From contig CM038470.1 of the NCBI GenBank assembly GCA_021464415.1, forward strand, positions 34,776,099 to 34,840,098: 64,000 nucleotides of DNA. The letters run 5' to 3'. The notes beneath the pieces are model-generated. The model saw nothing but the letters and a program-made list of their open reading frames with translations, made no database searches and had not been told where the DNA came from. This document shows, one piece after another, positions 49,644 to 60,533 of this stretch (positions are counted from its first letter, which is position 1; each line of letters opens with the position of its first letter). Source of the DNA: Lonicera japonica (Eukaryota; Streptophyta; Magnoliopsida; Dipsacales; Caprifoliaceae). The position numbers and the translations under genes were made by a program.

Positions 49644-49963
49644 TGTTAACTGCAGGTCGTTATCTAGTTTACTTGCTATCCAGTTCAAATAAGTTATTGA
49701 ATAAAGTCCTAAATTGTAGGGATTTCAATTAGTTAGGTTCTTGATAAAGATTATCCTTCTAATGGGATGGATATTAGTTGAACCTATTTGCTATTATTTA
49801 GGAAACCAGTTATTGCGTTTGCTTATTAAAGCTTCGGTTGTTTGGAATAAAAATGAGAGAACTATCACTTATTAATTATAACAGTTAGTGTTATCTTCAG
49901 AGGCAAAGGCTCCCCAATAAACCTTTATCCTTTTTTCCTTGCTGTTTTTACTTTCACAATAGG
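49644..49963 (+). repeat. 3' LTR (start clear, end uncertain) of the gypsy part
   Basis: A polypurine tract aagaggggaagaa (49631-49643) is directly followed by TGTTAACTGCAGG, the expected 3' LTR start. A plausible end is TTTCACA at about 49963, but without a second copy this is a guess. Confidence 0.55.
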
Positions 49964-50001
49964 TACAAAGCGAAAGAATCCTCCTCAGTACGTACCATGA
50001 C

Positions 50002-51860
50002 TGTGAACACCTCATTTTGCGACCTCCGCAAGAATTTAGAACTCCAAAGAAACAAGAATACATGCATGCATAAGCATTCCTAGATGCATACATACCATAC
50101 ACATGTGATACAGGTCAAAGAAGGTAGCCAAAAGGACCCCGGATGAGGAGTTACAGAATTATCGAAAATTGCCGGAACCGAAAACCGTCAAAACTCCTGA
50201 AAACTTGTGAAAGGAGAGTTAAGAATTTTGGATCATCCTCAAACTTTGAGAGTTTTTAGACATTACCATGAGGAGTAGCATACCCGAAAATCAGCTCGAT
50301 CTGACGGTCGGATCTCCAAAAATTTAGAAAATCATGAGTTTGTTTTGGGTGATCAAATGGAGGTCTTCTCGAAGTCAAAATAGTTTGAAGTTTGGTAAGT
50401 AAATAGGCCTTATTATGGGGAAGAACATGTTCAAAATTTAGCTTTGTCGGACATGGGATCATTAAGAAACAATTTGTCTATCGTGCAATTCTAGTCGAAA
50501 TGTCCTTCGTAGCAAATTATAATAAATATTGGCCTTCCCTTATCCTGATCGACCTCAAATTTGGACAAAAACTAGAAAACATTTTGAGGGAAAACATATC
50601 CAAAAATTAGCATAATCCAACGGCTAGAAGTTCAGATCTTGAGGTTGTTGTACGCAAGTACGATTCCTATGCGGGAACAAACTCTTTGTACCAATCAGAA
50701 TAAAATGGAACCTTCCCGAAATCTGATCGACTTTAAATTTTTTCACGACATAGAAGACTTCTATTTTAAACACATATCCAAAAATCAGGATGATCCAACG
50801 GTGGGAAGGCTTCGCGATAAGTTCCAAGAGTCCTAGTTGCAATCTCTTTTCTTGCTCTCCAAGTATTTTGACAATTATAAATAGACGCCCCCTCCATTCA
50901 TTATTTTCATCAACAATCAAAGGGATTTCGTGGTACACACTAAGAGATCCTTATTCTCTCCATCCAAGGAGGCTCAGGTATAATTTTCTCTCTCTTCTTT
51001 TATTTATTCGGCAGTTTTATAATTTATATTCTTGTCTGCATAATTTTTATTACTTAATAGCTTTTCAAAACTTTTTTTCAAATTGGTTTTCAAAACCAAA
51101 GGCGTATAATATACCCTAATCCAATTTTAAAATAGTATTATTACTTTCTTACTTTTTCAAAAGCCTGGATTAGCGGTATTGTTATACGAAGGAATCGATA
51201 ATCGCTATATATCCAATCTAACTCATAGATTGCGGTGTGTATGTGATAAATACTCGATTATGAGAGCACTAGCGCCATCTATACCGGTTTAATCAATAGA
51301 TTATGGTATACGATCGATCAACTCGCCTCATATCATATCGAGTATAAGATTCCATATTGAATCAGTTTCTGAAAAGCCCAATACTTTACAAAATCACTTG
51401 TTTCGTTGCATTTATTATTCTCAAATTCTCTTTTTTTTTCAAATCACACACACATTTATTTTCAAAATCATGGGCGAACTAGGAAACACATCGGTTTCAT
51501 CCCAACCCTAAAATCCCGATTTCTAAGGCAAGCACGAAAAGCTGTAAAGTAATAGCAATAACATGCAAGAACTGAATTATAACACACGCATATCTTACTC
51601 AAGAGACCGAAAGGGCGAATTGGGTGCCTAACACCTTTCCGATTCGTAACTTAATCCCTGAACCTTCGAATCGACTGGTTTCGCATACATTGTGTATAAG
51701 AGGATATTTAGTCTATAAATACGTCTCTTTTACACATATCTTTTTGTTTGTTTAGTAAAACAAACTGGCAACTCTTATTTTTTTTAAAATCGATTTTCAA
51801 AGCAACAACGGAATCGCCGCCCACGAAGACCCCCGAGCGTCGAGAACGCGGGTTCTCACA
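50002..51860 (+). repeat. Tat-type solo LTR, second family, TSD ATGAC
   Basis: Starts TGTGAACACC and ends CGGGTTCTCACA. It is flanked by ATGAC at 49997-50001 and 51861-51865. The TATA box TATAAATA is at 50876-50883. U5 has AGAGACCGAAAGGGCG then a ...TGGGTGCCTAACACC stretch at 51602-51636, shared with the 12325 LTR, so it is a related Tat family. It lacks the TTGTCGCGCGACAA palindrome. U3 holds several diverged copies of a gatc(c/t)aacggt motif. Confidence 0.88.
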
Positions 51861-52854
51861 ATGACCACATTAGCATTTTGTAAATCATCTTTAGAAAAAA
51901 AAATGAGGTCATCCGCAAAAAAACAAGTGAAAGATGGTGGGGCCATCTCTTGAGGTTTTAATTCCTTTCCAATCCCCTTTAAGAACATCTTCATTAAAAA
52001 GGTTAGATAAATATTCAATGCAAAGCACAAAGAGGTACAAGGAGAGTGGGTCACTTTGTCTAATGCCTCTACTAGCTCTGATGTGATTGAGGGGGGAACC
52101 GTTCCAAATGATAGCCGTTTCTCCATTAGTGACACAACTCATAATAAGTTTCATCCCCTTAGGATCAAAATTAAAATTAATGAGGACTTTTTCAAGGAAT
52201 TCCCAAGAGACTTTATCATATGCTTTTTTCAAATCAATTTTAAAAATCATACCTCCCTATTTCCTTTTTCTTTTTTAAAGACAATGTAAAATTCTTAGGT
52301 TATGATAAGATTATCGGCCAATTGTCTCCCCGAAAGGAAACTAGCTTGACAAAGGCCAATAATTTTATCGAGGAAAGACCTCAATCAATTAACAAGAGCT
52401 TTCATCACAATTTTATAGATAACATTGCAAAGCGAAATTGGCCTAAAGTTGACAATTGACTCCAAATTGTCAACTTCAGGAATAAGAGTTATAAAACATT
52501 TATTATGATCATTTGGAAATTCCCAGTTGGCAAAGCAGTCTTTTGTAAACTTGAACATCGAGTTACAAAAATATTCTTAGTAAAACTAAAGAATTTTGGT
52601 TGGGAACCATTTAGGCCCAGGGCCTTAAAAGGTCTCATACCAAAAAAAACTTTTTTAACTTCATACCATGAGAGGGGAGAGATAAGCAAGCTATTGTCTT
52701 TTTCATTTAACTTAGGGCTCGGGGGAAAGTCAATGACCACACCTTTGTCAACCTTTTTCCAAGTAAAAAGTTGGTCATAATAAGAGTTGAGGTGATTAGA
52801 AATAAGCGTCGGATCATCACACCAATCACCATCAATTTTTATTTTTTCAATCAT
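51861..52854 (-). pseudogene. LINE reverse transcriptase domain
   Basis: RT motifs in order: KALGLNGSQPKFF (normally a D-G box), KIDLKKAYDKVSWEF (motif A), SRGIRQSDPLSLYLF and FADDLIFF (catalytic Asp pair). The frame changes between 52490 and 52290 and near 51910. The domain is cut just after the catalytic motif by the LTR insertion. Confidence 0.85.
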
Positions 52855-52980
52855 GTTTCTTTTCTTACGGATAATGGTGGAGATATGAAAGAACTTAGTA
52901 TTTCGATATTCTTTCGTTATCCATTAGATTCTGGATTTTTGAAGCAAAAAATTTCTTCATGTTTAAGAATCAACGCTATA

Positions 52981-53543
52981 TCAATCTTTCCTAAGCTTTC
53001 TCTTTAGGCAATCCAAATTGTGCGAGTAGTCTAACTTTAATTTTCTTTTTATTCCCAAAATGATTGCCATAAATTTCCCGATCCATTTTTGAATATCATT
53101 TGTATAACTAGCCAAGTTAGGCCCAAGGCTAATGTTATCATCCCAACTCTTATTAATCACCTCCTCCAATTTAGGTGTTCAAGCCAACTAGCAACAAAAT
53201 AAAATGGCTTATTTCTATTAATAGAAGGATTACCTTTCGTAGAAACAAGAATAGGGTAATGATTAGAGTACGAATGTTGGATGTTGGTGATGGATGCTTC
53301 CGGAAATTTGATCATCCATTCTGGGTTTGCCAAGGTCCTATCTAAGCGAATAGAGGTGTTTGCCATTTGACTAAGTTAGGGTCGAACCCAAACTACCCAA
53401 ATCCATGAGTCTGCACTTGTTAAAATTATCAACAAATTTCTCAACTCTCTTGGTCAGTACCGCCTCTTAGGCTCTTCTTTTCGCTGCTAGCATGATCATT
53501 AAAGTCTCCAACTGCAAGCCAGGGGATCTTATACTGGTTAGTT
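52981..53543 (-). pseudogene. LINE endonuclease, C-terminal part and linker
   Basis: VGDFNDH (an APE-type endonuclease motif), RLDRTLANPEWMIKFPEA and the SNHYPILV stretch (normally SDH) are visible. Frame breaks separate the pieces. The copia element at 53544 splits this from the N-terminal part. Confidence 0.8.
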
Positions 53544-54202
53544 TGTTGTGATTATTAGCAATAAATCACGCCACGGATCTTAATTCAAATAGTGGCTATT
53601 AATAACTAGAGATAATATGGATGAGAAAAAAGTAAGAAGATATATAATGGAACACACAATATTCAACAAACGAAAATTTTATTAATTCTTTGAAAACGAT
53701 TACAAAATCTATCACAAGAATTATTGTATTCAAAACTCTCACAAAAGAAGAAAATCAATAGGCCTTTAACCTCTCTCTCACGACAAGATGAACTCTCCCA
53801 ATAATTCCCACAGAAAGAAGAATTTCTCTTATACCTTAATCTATTTAATAATTATATCTATATATAAAAACATAATAGAGTCCATCCAATCTAAAATAAG
53901 GTAATAACAATCCTACGTAAATATGGAAACTATTAACAAGGTAATAGAGACCAAAATAAACAAGGAACCCAAGTTTGATAAGGAAACATATTTCTCGCCC
54001 AGCTGCAAAACGAGTTTTGTACTTTTCTCGCGTAACTGCAAAAGTGATTTTGTACCTTTCCAGAATGCAATATTTTAGGTGGAAAAGTGCTTTTGCACTT
54101 TTCCAGAACCGCAAACCCTCTTTTGCACCCTTCAAGAGAACAATATGATTTTCCACAAAACTCATCTTTTCTTGAGTTTAGAACCAAGCAAAAAACATAA
54201 CA
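53544..54202 (-). repeat. 3' LTR of the deleted copia element
   Basis: 659 bp. Slightly longer than its partner because of short internal duplications near 54020-54100 (aaagtg...tttgcacttttcc). Confidence 0.88.
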
Positions 54203-54628
54203 ATCACCACCTTTTGTGAAGTTAACAAAACCAACCTCTATCTTCTTCTTCTTCTTCGCCTTGATGACACATGAAATCTTCTTTGTCTCACCATTTACAA
54301 GGACCACTCAACCATTTATGTCAATGATCGAGCCACATTCGATTATATATGTCGATAATCAAACCATGTCCATACTGGACATCATCACTGGCACGTAACT
54401 TTGAGTCGTCAATAGTCTAGAGGCACCACCTAAGCTATAACTCATCCTTGTTGCGTACGCACCACCTAAGCTATAACTCATCCTTGTTGCGTATGCACCA
54501 CCGGAACATATGCTTCTTGGTTCCCTAGCACCATTATGTATAACTCTCTCATGTAATCTATACAAACCCCCGCAATGACTTGCCTTCAAGACCACATCGT
54601 CACCATGATACACGCTTATTACTCCACG

Positions 54629-55735
54629 TCAAGTAGAGTACCACATCCTAAGTGATTCTAATCTAGAGAGACTGATTAGATTCCACTTTATCTCCGGCAC
54701 ATGTCTAACATTTATGATTGTTTGAACTAAGCCATCAAACAATTCCAGGCGGACTTCAGCAACTCCATGAACTAGCAATCTTGAGCCATCCCCCATGTAG
54801 ACAAACTCGCTACAATCTTCATATGTGCTATAGAATGAACGATTGTTGCAAACATGCACAGCGACACCGCAATCCAAGAACCATCCTCCCTGACTAGTAA
54901 GGCTTGCAGGCATTAGTAGGATATCTGTAAGATCGGCTTCTTTGTCATAAGAAGTCGTCGCAACGGTTGATGTCATCCTTTTTCCTTGGGCAGTCCCTAG
55001 CACAATGACCCGGTTGACAACATTTAAAGCAATCTCCTTTAAAGATAGTCTTCCGTCCTTTACTAAAACCTTTCTTTCCATTCTCTACAAACGTGCCTTC
55101 TTAAACGGTATTAATTTGATCCATCTTTCTCATCATCTCTTCCGCAGACAGAGCTTGACACACCTCCGGGGTGGTGAAAGATGATCTACTCATAAAGTTC
55201 TTAATTAACGTCTTGTACGAATCTGGCAGAGTCCAAATTAGTTGCAAGGCTTTATCCTAATCTTTAAATTCTTCACCTACAGCTTCGAGTTTTGAGCATA
55301 ATGAATCAAAAGCGAAAATATGATCCATAATTGGAGTATTCTCTTCCATCCTCATGTCATGGATAAGACCCTTGATATAAATCTTATTTGTCATCGTCTT
55401 AGCCATGAACAAATCTTGAAGAGACTCCCATAACTATTTTACTGATGTAGCCTCCTTGATTGCAGCATGACCTTGAACCTTCGTCGTGAGATGTAGACGA
55501 ATCTATGACAAGCACTTCTTGTCCATCTTTTTTCATTTATCATCAATAACCTCAACCAGTTCCATATCATCCGAATCCTTCTTCTTCTGTCCCACCGTTG
55601 GTGGACCTTCTAGGGCATCATCTAAATCCAGCACTATGAAATAGTCTTTCATACTCATCTTCCATAAGCTGAAATCCATGATTCCATCGAACTTCTCCAT
55701 CCTATAAGATTTCTCCATTATAACACATACCTCAT
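54629..55735 (-). pseudogene. Copia gag and protease remnant of the deleted element
   Basis: Gag starts near MEKSYRMEKFDGIMDFSLWKM (about 55718). A zinc knuckle CFKCCQPGHCARDC lies near 55030-54985. A protease-like WFLDCGVAVHVCNN follows near 54880 with the usual DSG changed to DCG. Frame breaks occur near 55530 and 55080. Near 54427-54505 a 36-bp stretch (acctaagctataactcatcc) is repeated twice in tandem. Confidence 0.8.
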
Positions 55736-55759
55736 TGAATACCACGCTCTGATACCACT

Positions 55760-56376
55760 TGTTGTGATTATTAGCAATAAATCACGTCACGGATCTTAAT
55801 TCAAATAGTGGATATTAATAACTAGAGATACTATGGATGAGAAAAAAGTAAGAAGATATATAATGGAACACACAATATTCAACAAACGAAAATTTCACAA
55901 ATTATTTGAAAACGATTACAAAATCTATCACAAGAATTATTGCAATCAAAGCTCTCACAGAAGAAGAAAATCAATAGCCCTTTAACCTCTCTCTCACAAC
56001 AAGATGAACTCTCCCAATAATTTTCACAGAAAGAAGAATTTCTCTTATACCTTAATCTATTGAATGATTCTATATATATATAACAATATAATATAGTCCA
56101 TCCAATATAAAATAAGGTAATAACAATCCTACGTAAATATGGAAACTATTAACAAGGTAATAGAAACCAAAATAAACAAGGAACCCAAGTTTGATAAGGA
56201 AACATATTGCTCGCCCAACTGCAAAACGAATTTTGCACTTTTCCCGCGTAACTGTAAAAGTGCTTTTGCACTTTTCCAAAACCGTAAACCCTCTTTTGCA
56301 CCCTTCAAGCGAACAATCTGATTTCCCACAAAACTCATATTTTCTTGGGTTTAGAACCGAGCAAAAAAACACAACA
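55760..56376 (-). repeat. 5' LTR of the deleted copia element
   Basis: 617 bp, adjacent to the primer binding site. It is highly similar to 53544-54202, so the insertion is younger than the LINE and most other elements here. Confidence 0.88.
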
Positions 56377-56654
56377 TAGTTACCATGGTGAGGTTAGCCC
56401 AAAGTTCATCTCACAAAGTGTGAATAGGGCTAGTATAGACAACCAAAAATAGCCACTCCTAATACTAATTTCTCGTAACAATTGCATAGATACACTGTGC
56501 TGGAATGTGGTAAGTTTTTAGGCTGATAAATGAGGGATTCCAAAGCATCCATATCACCCCCAACTCTGCTCGTAGGTGCAACATGGACTTCAGACGTTAG
56601 ACCAAACTGCCTGAAATAGTTACCCATACTAGAGAGGTGGATTTTTGTTTCTAA

Positions 56655-56937
56655 GGCTCCGTTTGATTGCAAAGATGGAAAAAGAAAATAAATTTAGTTA
56701 GTTTGTGTGAAAAAATAGAAAATAAGGTGAGATGTTATTCATTTTATGAGTATATATTTTCCATCCTTCTATATTTTTAGTGGAAAACTTTTCCTCATCA
56801 CCAAGCAAAGAAAATTTCTTCATGGAAAAATTTAAAAATAAAGAGGATATCACCCCTATCACTCCACTTAATTTTCATCTTTTCACCAAAACTAACTCAA
56901 TTTATTTTTCTTTTCTATCTTGCAATCAAACGGAGCT
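56655..56937. mobile_element. Tourist-like MITE in the LINE
   Basis: Inverted ends (GGCTCCGTTTGATTGCAA on the left, AGCTCCGTTTGATTGCAA on the right, about 45 bases matching). It is flanked by TAA (56652-56654 and 56938-56940). The 3-bp TWA duplication and ends fit PIF/Harbinger MITEs. Taking it out joins the LINE endonuclease frame, which supports the boundaries. Confidence 0.85.
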
Positions 56938-57140
56938 TAAAAGAATAACCACATTGGCGGGGTGGTACTCCTTGTTGAAATCTTTCATACTATTTATAAA
57001 ATCAACATTAGCGGCATCGCGAGAATTCCAGAACATGAGCTTCATAGACGAAACATATCAGAGGATGGGAAGTGGTTCAGACATTGGCCAACTCGTGATT
57101 AGTTTACCCTCAATTAGGATTCCTTCGTTGCCGAATAGTG

Positions 57141-58500
57141 GTTGAAACCTAAAAAAGCATCAAGATTTAATATTATGTAATTTAATCTTTTAAATTCCCA
57201 AGGTGAGAAACATTATATTATCAACAACTACACGCCAAATTTTTAAATACTACATAGTAGTAGAATATTCCACGGTTCGAAATCATATTAATTTTGGGTG
57301 ATTCTATTTTCACCTTTAATAATTTTTTGTTTCATTCTTACTTTTTGTTCGGTCCTTGATCATCGAGTAAGGGTTTGTTATTCGGTACTTGAGCGATGAG
57401 TATAAGTCTGACAATACCTTGCTCATTCCCTAACTGAAAAATATGCCCTCACTCAATACTCAAGGCCTAAATGAGGGGTGGGAGTGGAACCAAGTATAAT
57501 TAGGGGTGAGAATAGAAACACCTTTAATTAAGGTTTGTATTATTATTAAAGTAATTATATATTATTATTTTTAGAGCAATTTATAACTTTAAAAACATAT
57601 GATATAATCTTTAAAAGTAGTAATTTGTTTTAACGAAGATATAATTACTTTAACAATAGGAATAACGTTAATTAAATGTATTCTCTATTTCGTGACCAAT
57701 ACACGGTTAGGTAAGAAGAGGATCATATGAAAAAGCGGAAAGGATAAATGGTAAAATTACATTGGACCAAATCCTTACTTTGAAAGAGATAGCTAGGTTC
57801 AAGTGTAATAAGAACATATTTGTTTGTTCAAGTGATAAAAGACTTATATCAGAATCAGGATTTGGGTCTTACCTGTTGTAAATCGTATTTTCTGTCCTTA
57901 CAAAATAAACAACATTGAAAATCTCCTAATTGAAGTCTTGCCAACTACAAATACAGTAAATTATGATTAAATCCGTGATGAAATATGATACAATGAATCA
58001 ATTTTATTTGATTATATATGTATATATATTTTGGATCCAACTTCTATAGATTCATGGGTTATTTTTAAATGGTAAAATAATCATTTTTCCTTAATTTCAA
58101 AAAATAAAAGAAAAGAAAAAAAAAGGATGACCAAAGCCACATCATTGAGAATAAAATTTAATGTTGTTTAATTTAATAACAATTTGGCGACGTAGGTTTG
58201 GATTAGGATGGCGCTAATTATACTCACAAAACATTTTCAAATAGTTTAACATTGGCTCGACCTTATTGCACCGATATAATATACACATACTTGGTGTTAT
58301 TAGTGTATTTTTTTTTCAATAATAATTTGACCTTATTGCATCAAAATATTATACATATATATTTAATACTATTAAACCAAATAATGAAATAAAGTATTAC
58401 AAATCGAATAAAATAATATATATATATATATATAATTACCGCCGTGATTTGATTTAACCATTTATTCGGAATATTACTGAAAAGGGTAAAGTCAGGTCAA
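57141..58500. other. AT-rich intergenic DNA, nothing recognised
   Basis: No genes or terminal repeats seen. A (TA)n tract lies at about 58416-58434. Confidence 0.5.
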
Positions 58501-58544
58501 CTTTACAAGATATAGCGAGTTTTTTGTATAAGTAGGGTATTTTT

Positions 58545-58670
58545 CACACTTATTTTGGCAAATAGGGTTGTTTTAATCTTATTTAGTCAAATAGGGTTGT
58601 TTTGACTAGGGACCACGTGGACCACTTTGTTGGACCACTTGTCTTATATGAGGGGACCACTTGTAATTAC
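58545..58670. repeat. Short repeated motifs beside the viral junction
   Basis: Two copies of aaatagggttgttttga/aat (around 58560 and 58590) are followed by four ggaccac motifs within about 50 bases (58612-58660). This region lies next to the end of the viral sequence. Whether it is viral or host is unclear. Confidence 0.5.
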
Positions 58671-58734
58671 AAGTTCTTACCCTGAACTATCTTAGATTAA
58701 TTTATTCTAACCTTATTGTTTTAAAATAAGGAAT

Positions 58735-58957
58735 CTAGTCTGACCACCAGTCTGTTTCGTCTAAACCCGGTGAATTTCTGTCTGTATAAAAATTATCAGA
58801 CGGGTCTTCTGATGGTGAATCACTATCTGGTTCACTTGGAGATCTTGGTGGAGTAGGAGGTCTAAGAATTTCACTCCAACTCAACCCGTATGGACACTGA
58901 TGAAGCTGTGAGGCTGTCAGTGGTCTCCATGGGAAGTCTATTAAGTCTAAGGCCGGC
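58735..58957 (-). pseudogene. Shifted C-terminal continuation of the first viral ORF
   Basis: An open stretch of about 70 codons in the frame next to the 58871-59566 ORF, without its own ATG. It is rich in Pro, Ser and acidic residues and ends TDWWSD. Composition and lack of a start favour a displaced C-terminus rather than a separate gene. Confidence 0.5.
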
Positions 58958-59566
58958 TTCTAGCCTATAATTTGGAATATTCCAATTAATATCGTATACA
59001 ATATCTCTTATGGGTGTTAAGATATTGTTTTCTATATACGAGTCTAATTCCGCGTCTCCGTAATTGGATAATAACTGTCTATAAGCACGTAGATTATACG
59101 TACTGGCTGTCTCTATAAATCTAAAACGTCTTATTCCTCCGTTTTCACGTAGGAATTCTGCAGTCTCTGCAAGTCTCCTTCTTTGCACAAATTTTAATTT
59201 TTCTAAAGTTTCTTGCAGTACACGTCTGAGATCGTGGATTCCTCCACAAACGTCTACTTGAGCGTTGTCTCTTCCTTGAGGAAGGTCTCTTCGAGGATTA
59301 TTTACTTCCTCTTCGTCTATATCTTGTACTAATGCTTGGATATAATTATCTGTAGCGTTTTCTAAGTCTGGAAGTTTCCTTACTTCTCTAGACACCCACT
59401 TGCAAACGTGGTGTAAATAAGGAAATGTTCCTCCGGATCTGAAGTGTGCTTTACGCACTAGTCTTTGTTCTTCTGGGTTAATTAGACCCCACCTTAATAT
59501 AGGCTGGGTACTTCTAATATCTGTCTGGTTTACGAAATTTTCGTAATCTCTGTCTATATTGCTCAT
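58871..59566 (-). CDS. First leader-proximal ORF of the pararetrovirus, unknown function
   Basis: 231 codons from the ATG at 59566. Predicted mostly helical and charged (VQRRRLAETAEFLREN, QDIDEEEVNNPRRDL). No recognised movement- or coat-protein motif. Its place after the long leader is like ORF 1 of badna- and tungroviruses or ORF VII of caulimoviruses. About 25 codons before its end the next frame opens and runs on for some 60 more codons in a Pro- and acid-rich stretch (PPTPPRSPSEPDSDS) to a stop at 58737-58735. That suggests a frame break in this copy near 58950, or an overlapping ORF. Confidence 0.65.
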   Translation of the reverse strand: MSNIDRDYENFVNQTDIRSTQPILRWGLINPEEQRLVRKAHFRSGGTFPYLHHVCKWVSREVRKLPDLENATDNYIQALVQDIDEEEVNNPRRDLPQGRDNAQVDVCGGIHDLRRVLQETLEKLKFVQRRRLAETAEFLRENGGIRRFRFIETASTYNLRAYRQLLSNYGDAELDSYIENNILTPIRDIVYDINWNIPNYRLEAGLRLNRLPMETTDSLTASSVSIRVELE

Positions 59567-60533
59567 AAATTAATTATATGCTGATTTTCTATGTCTTAAA
59601 TATTTAGCTAGCAATAAGTACTCGCAAATAATTTAAACAATAATATACCTGAATAAGATGTCTGGTCCACCTTGCTTCCGATCGCTTTTCTTGCCTTCTT
59701 TTTCCGTCTAAAGTCTGTTCTATCGCTTCTGCGTTTATTCTCGCTATTCATCCACCTTTGAAGGATCGGTCGTTCGTTTCCTGCCTACGCCTTTATCGCC
59801 TAACGCACCCTTGCTCACGGCTTTACGGCTACGGCACCTGCCAGCAACAACCCAAAACCGGCCACTCACCAGTTTTGTATGAATTAGAGAGAAGGTTTTC
59901 TAAACCCGCCAAGAGATAAGTCTAGCTTTTGGAAAAATACAACAGAACTCGGAGATCAATGGAAGTTGTACTGAAGGAGAAACATAATTTTATTCAAGTA
60001 AAATTATTATTACAAACTACTTGCTTTCCTTTTGCTAACTAAAGGAAGCTTTACTCACTCATGCTCTCTAGAATTGAAAACTCTAAGCTGAGAATGGAAA
60101 AACTCGTACTTACAAATGAAAACTCCTTCTCCTTATATAGGGAGGATACAAATTTACAAACCGGCTACCGGCTGCTAAAAGCAAAAATGCATAAAAGGAC
60201 AGGCCCCACAGCTTTAGACGCACAAGGCGAATAGTGAGTGAAGGGAGCTTGCCGACACCTCTAGACAGCTAATGTTTTACATATAATTATACAAACTGAT
60301 AAAAACACAATTGATTGCAAACAATAATGCACCTCGGGTACTGCTTCTGTGGCCCCATCGACAAGTGCAGGTTCTGTACTGCAATCAGCTTTTACAAATT
60401 TGAAGAAAATAAAGCAACTTTACATTACAAAACAATTTTATACAGTAATATAAGATTCGTCTGGTCTGTTAAAAAAAACGTCATTGCTTACGTTTCTGCA
60501 TAAGCTTCTGTTGCTACCGTCTTCTTTCTGTTG
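59567..60533 (-). promoter_or_regulatory. Viral intergenic region: promoter, poly(A) signal and long leader
   Basis: On the - strand a TATA box within CTATATAAGGAG (60141-60130) strongly resembles caulimovirid promoters. Transcription would start near 60105. AATAAA at about 60000-59995 lies about 105 bases downstream, fitting a terminally redundant RNA in which the signal is passed once. The leader to the ATG at 59566 is about 540 bases and contains several short uORFs. A TGACG-containing element ACGTAAGCAATGACG (60493-60479) resembles as-1. A donor-like CAG|GTATAT occurs near 59650. I could not find the expected tRNA-Met primer site. Confidence 0.7.

Larger units (their letters stand above)
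43627..49963 (+). mobile_element. Chimeric LTR retrotransposon remnant: copia 5' part, gypsy 3' part
   Basis: From left to right: a copia-type LTR (43627-43957), a tRNA-Met primer site, a leader holding a hAT-like element, copia gag and the start of protease (to about 47350), then gypsy RT, RNase H, integrase and a 3' LTR start (49644). All parts are on the + strand and full of stops. The switch occurs within one continuous stretch with no terminal repeat between. It may be a recombinant element or a deletion joining two neighbours. Confidence 0.65.
53544..56376 (-). mobile_element. Internally deleted copia element with LTRs and TSD TAGTT
   Basis: LTRs at 53544-54202 and 55760-56376 both start TGTTGTGATTATTAGC and end in AACA. 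They are flanked by tagtt (53539-53543 and 56377-56381). The - strand primer site TGGTATCAGAGC is at 55757-55746. The 1.56-kb interior holds only gag and a piece of protease; integrase, RT and RNase H are missing. It inserted into the LINE. Confidence 0.9.
51861..57140 (-). mobile_element. L1-type LINE, nested with two later insertions
   Basis: On the - strand the endonuclease starts near 57036 (MFWNSRDAANVDF), continues after the MITE (56654-56377; ETKIHLSSMGNYFRQFG) and after the copia element (53543 on; IPWLAVGDFNDH, SIRLDRTLANPEW). RT follows at 52854-51861 (FKIDLKKAYDKVSWEFL, RQSDPLSLYLFVLCIE, FFADDLIFFSKDD). It stops at the Tat-type LTR (51860). The 3' part of RT, the C-terminus and the tail were not found on the far side. 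Many stops; inactive. Confidence 0.85.
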
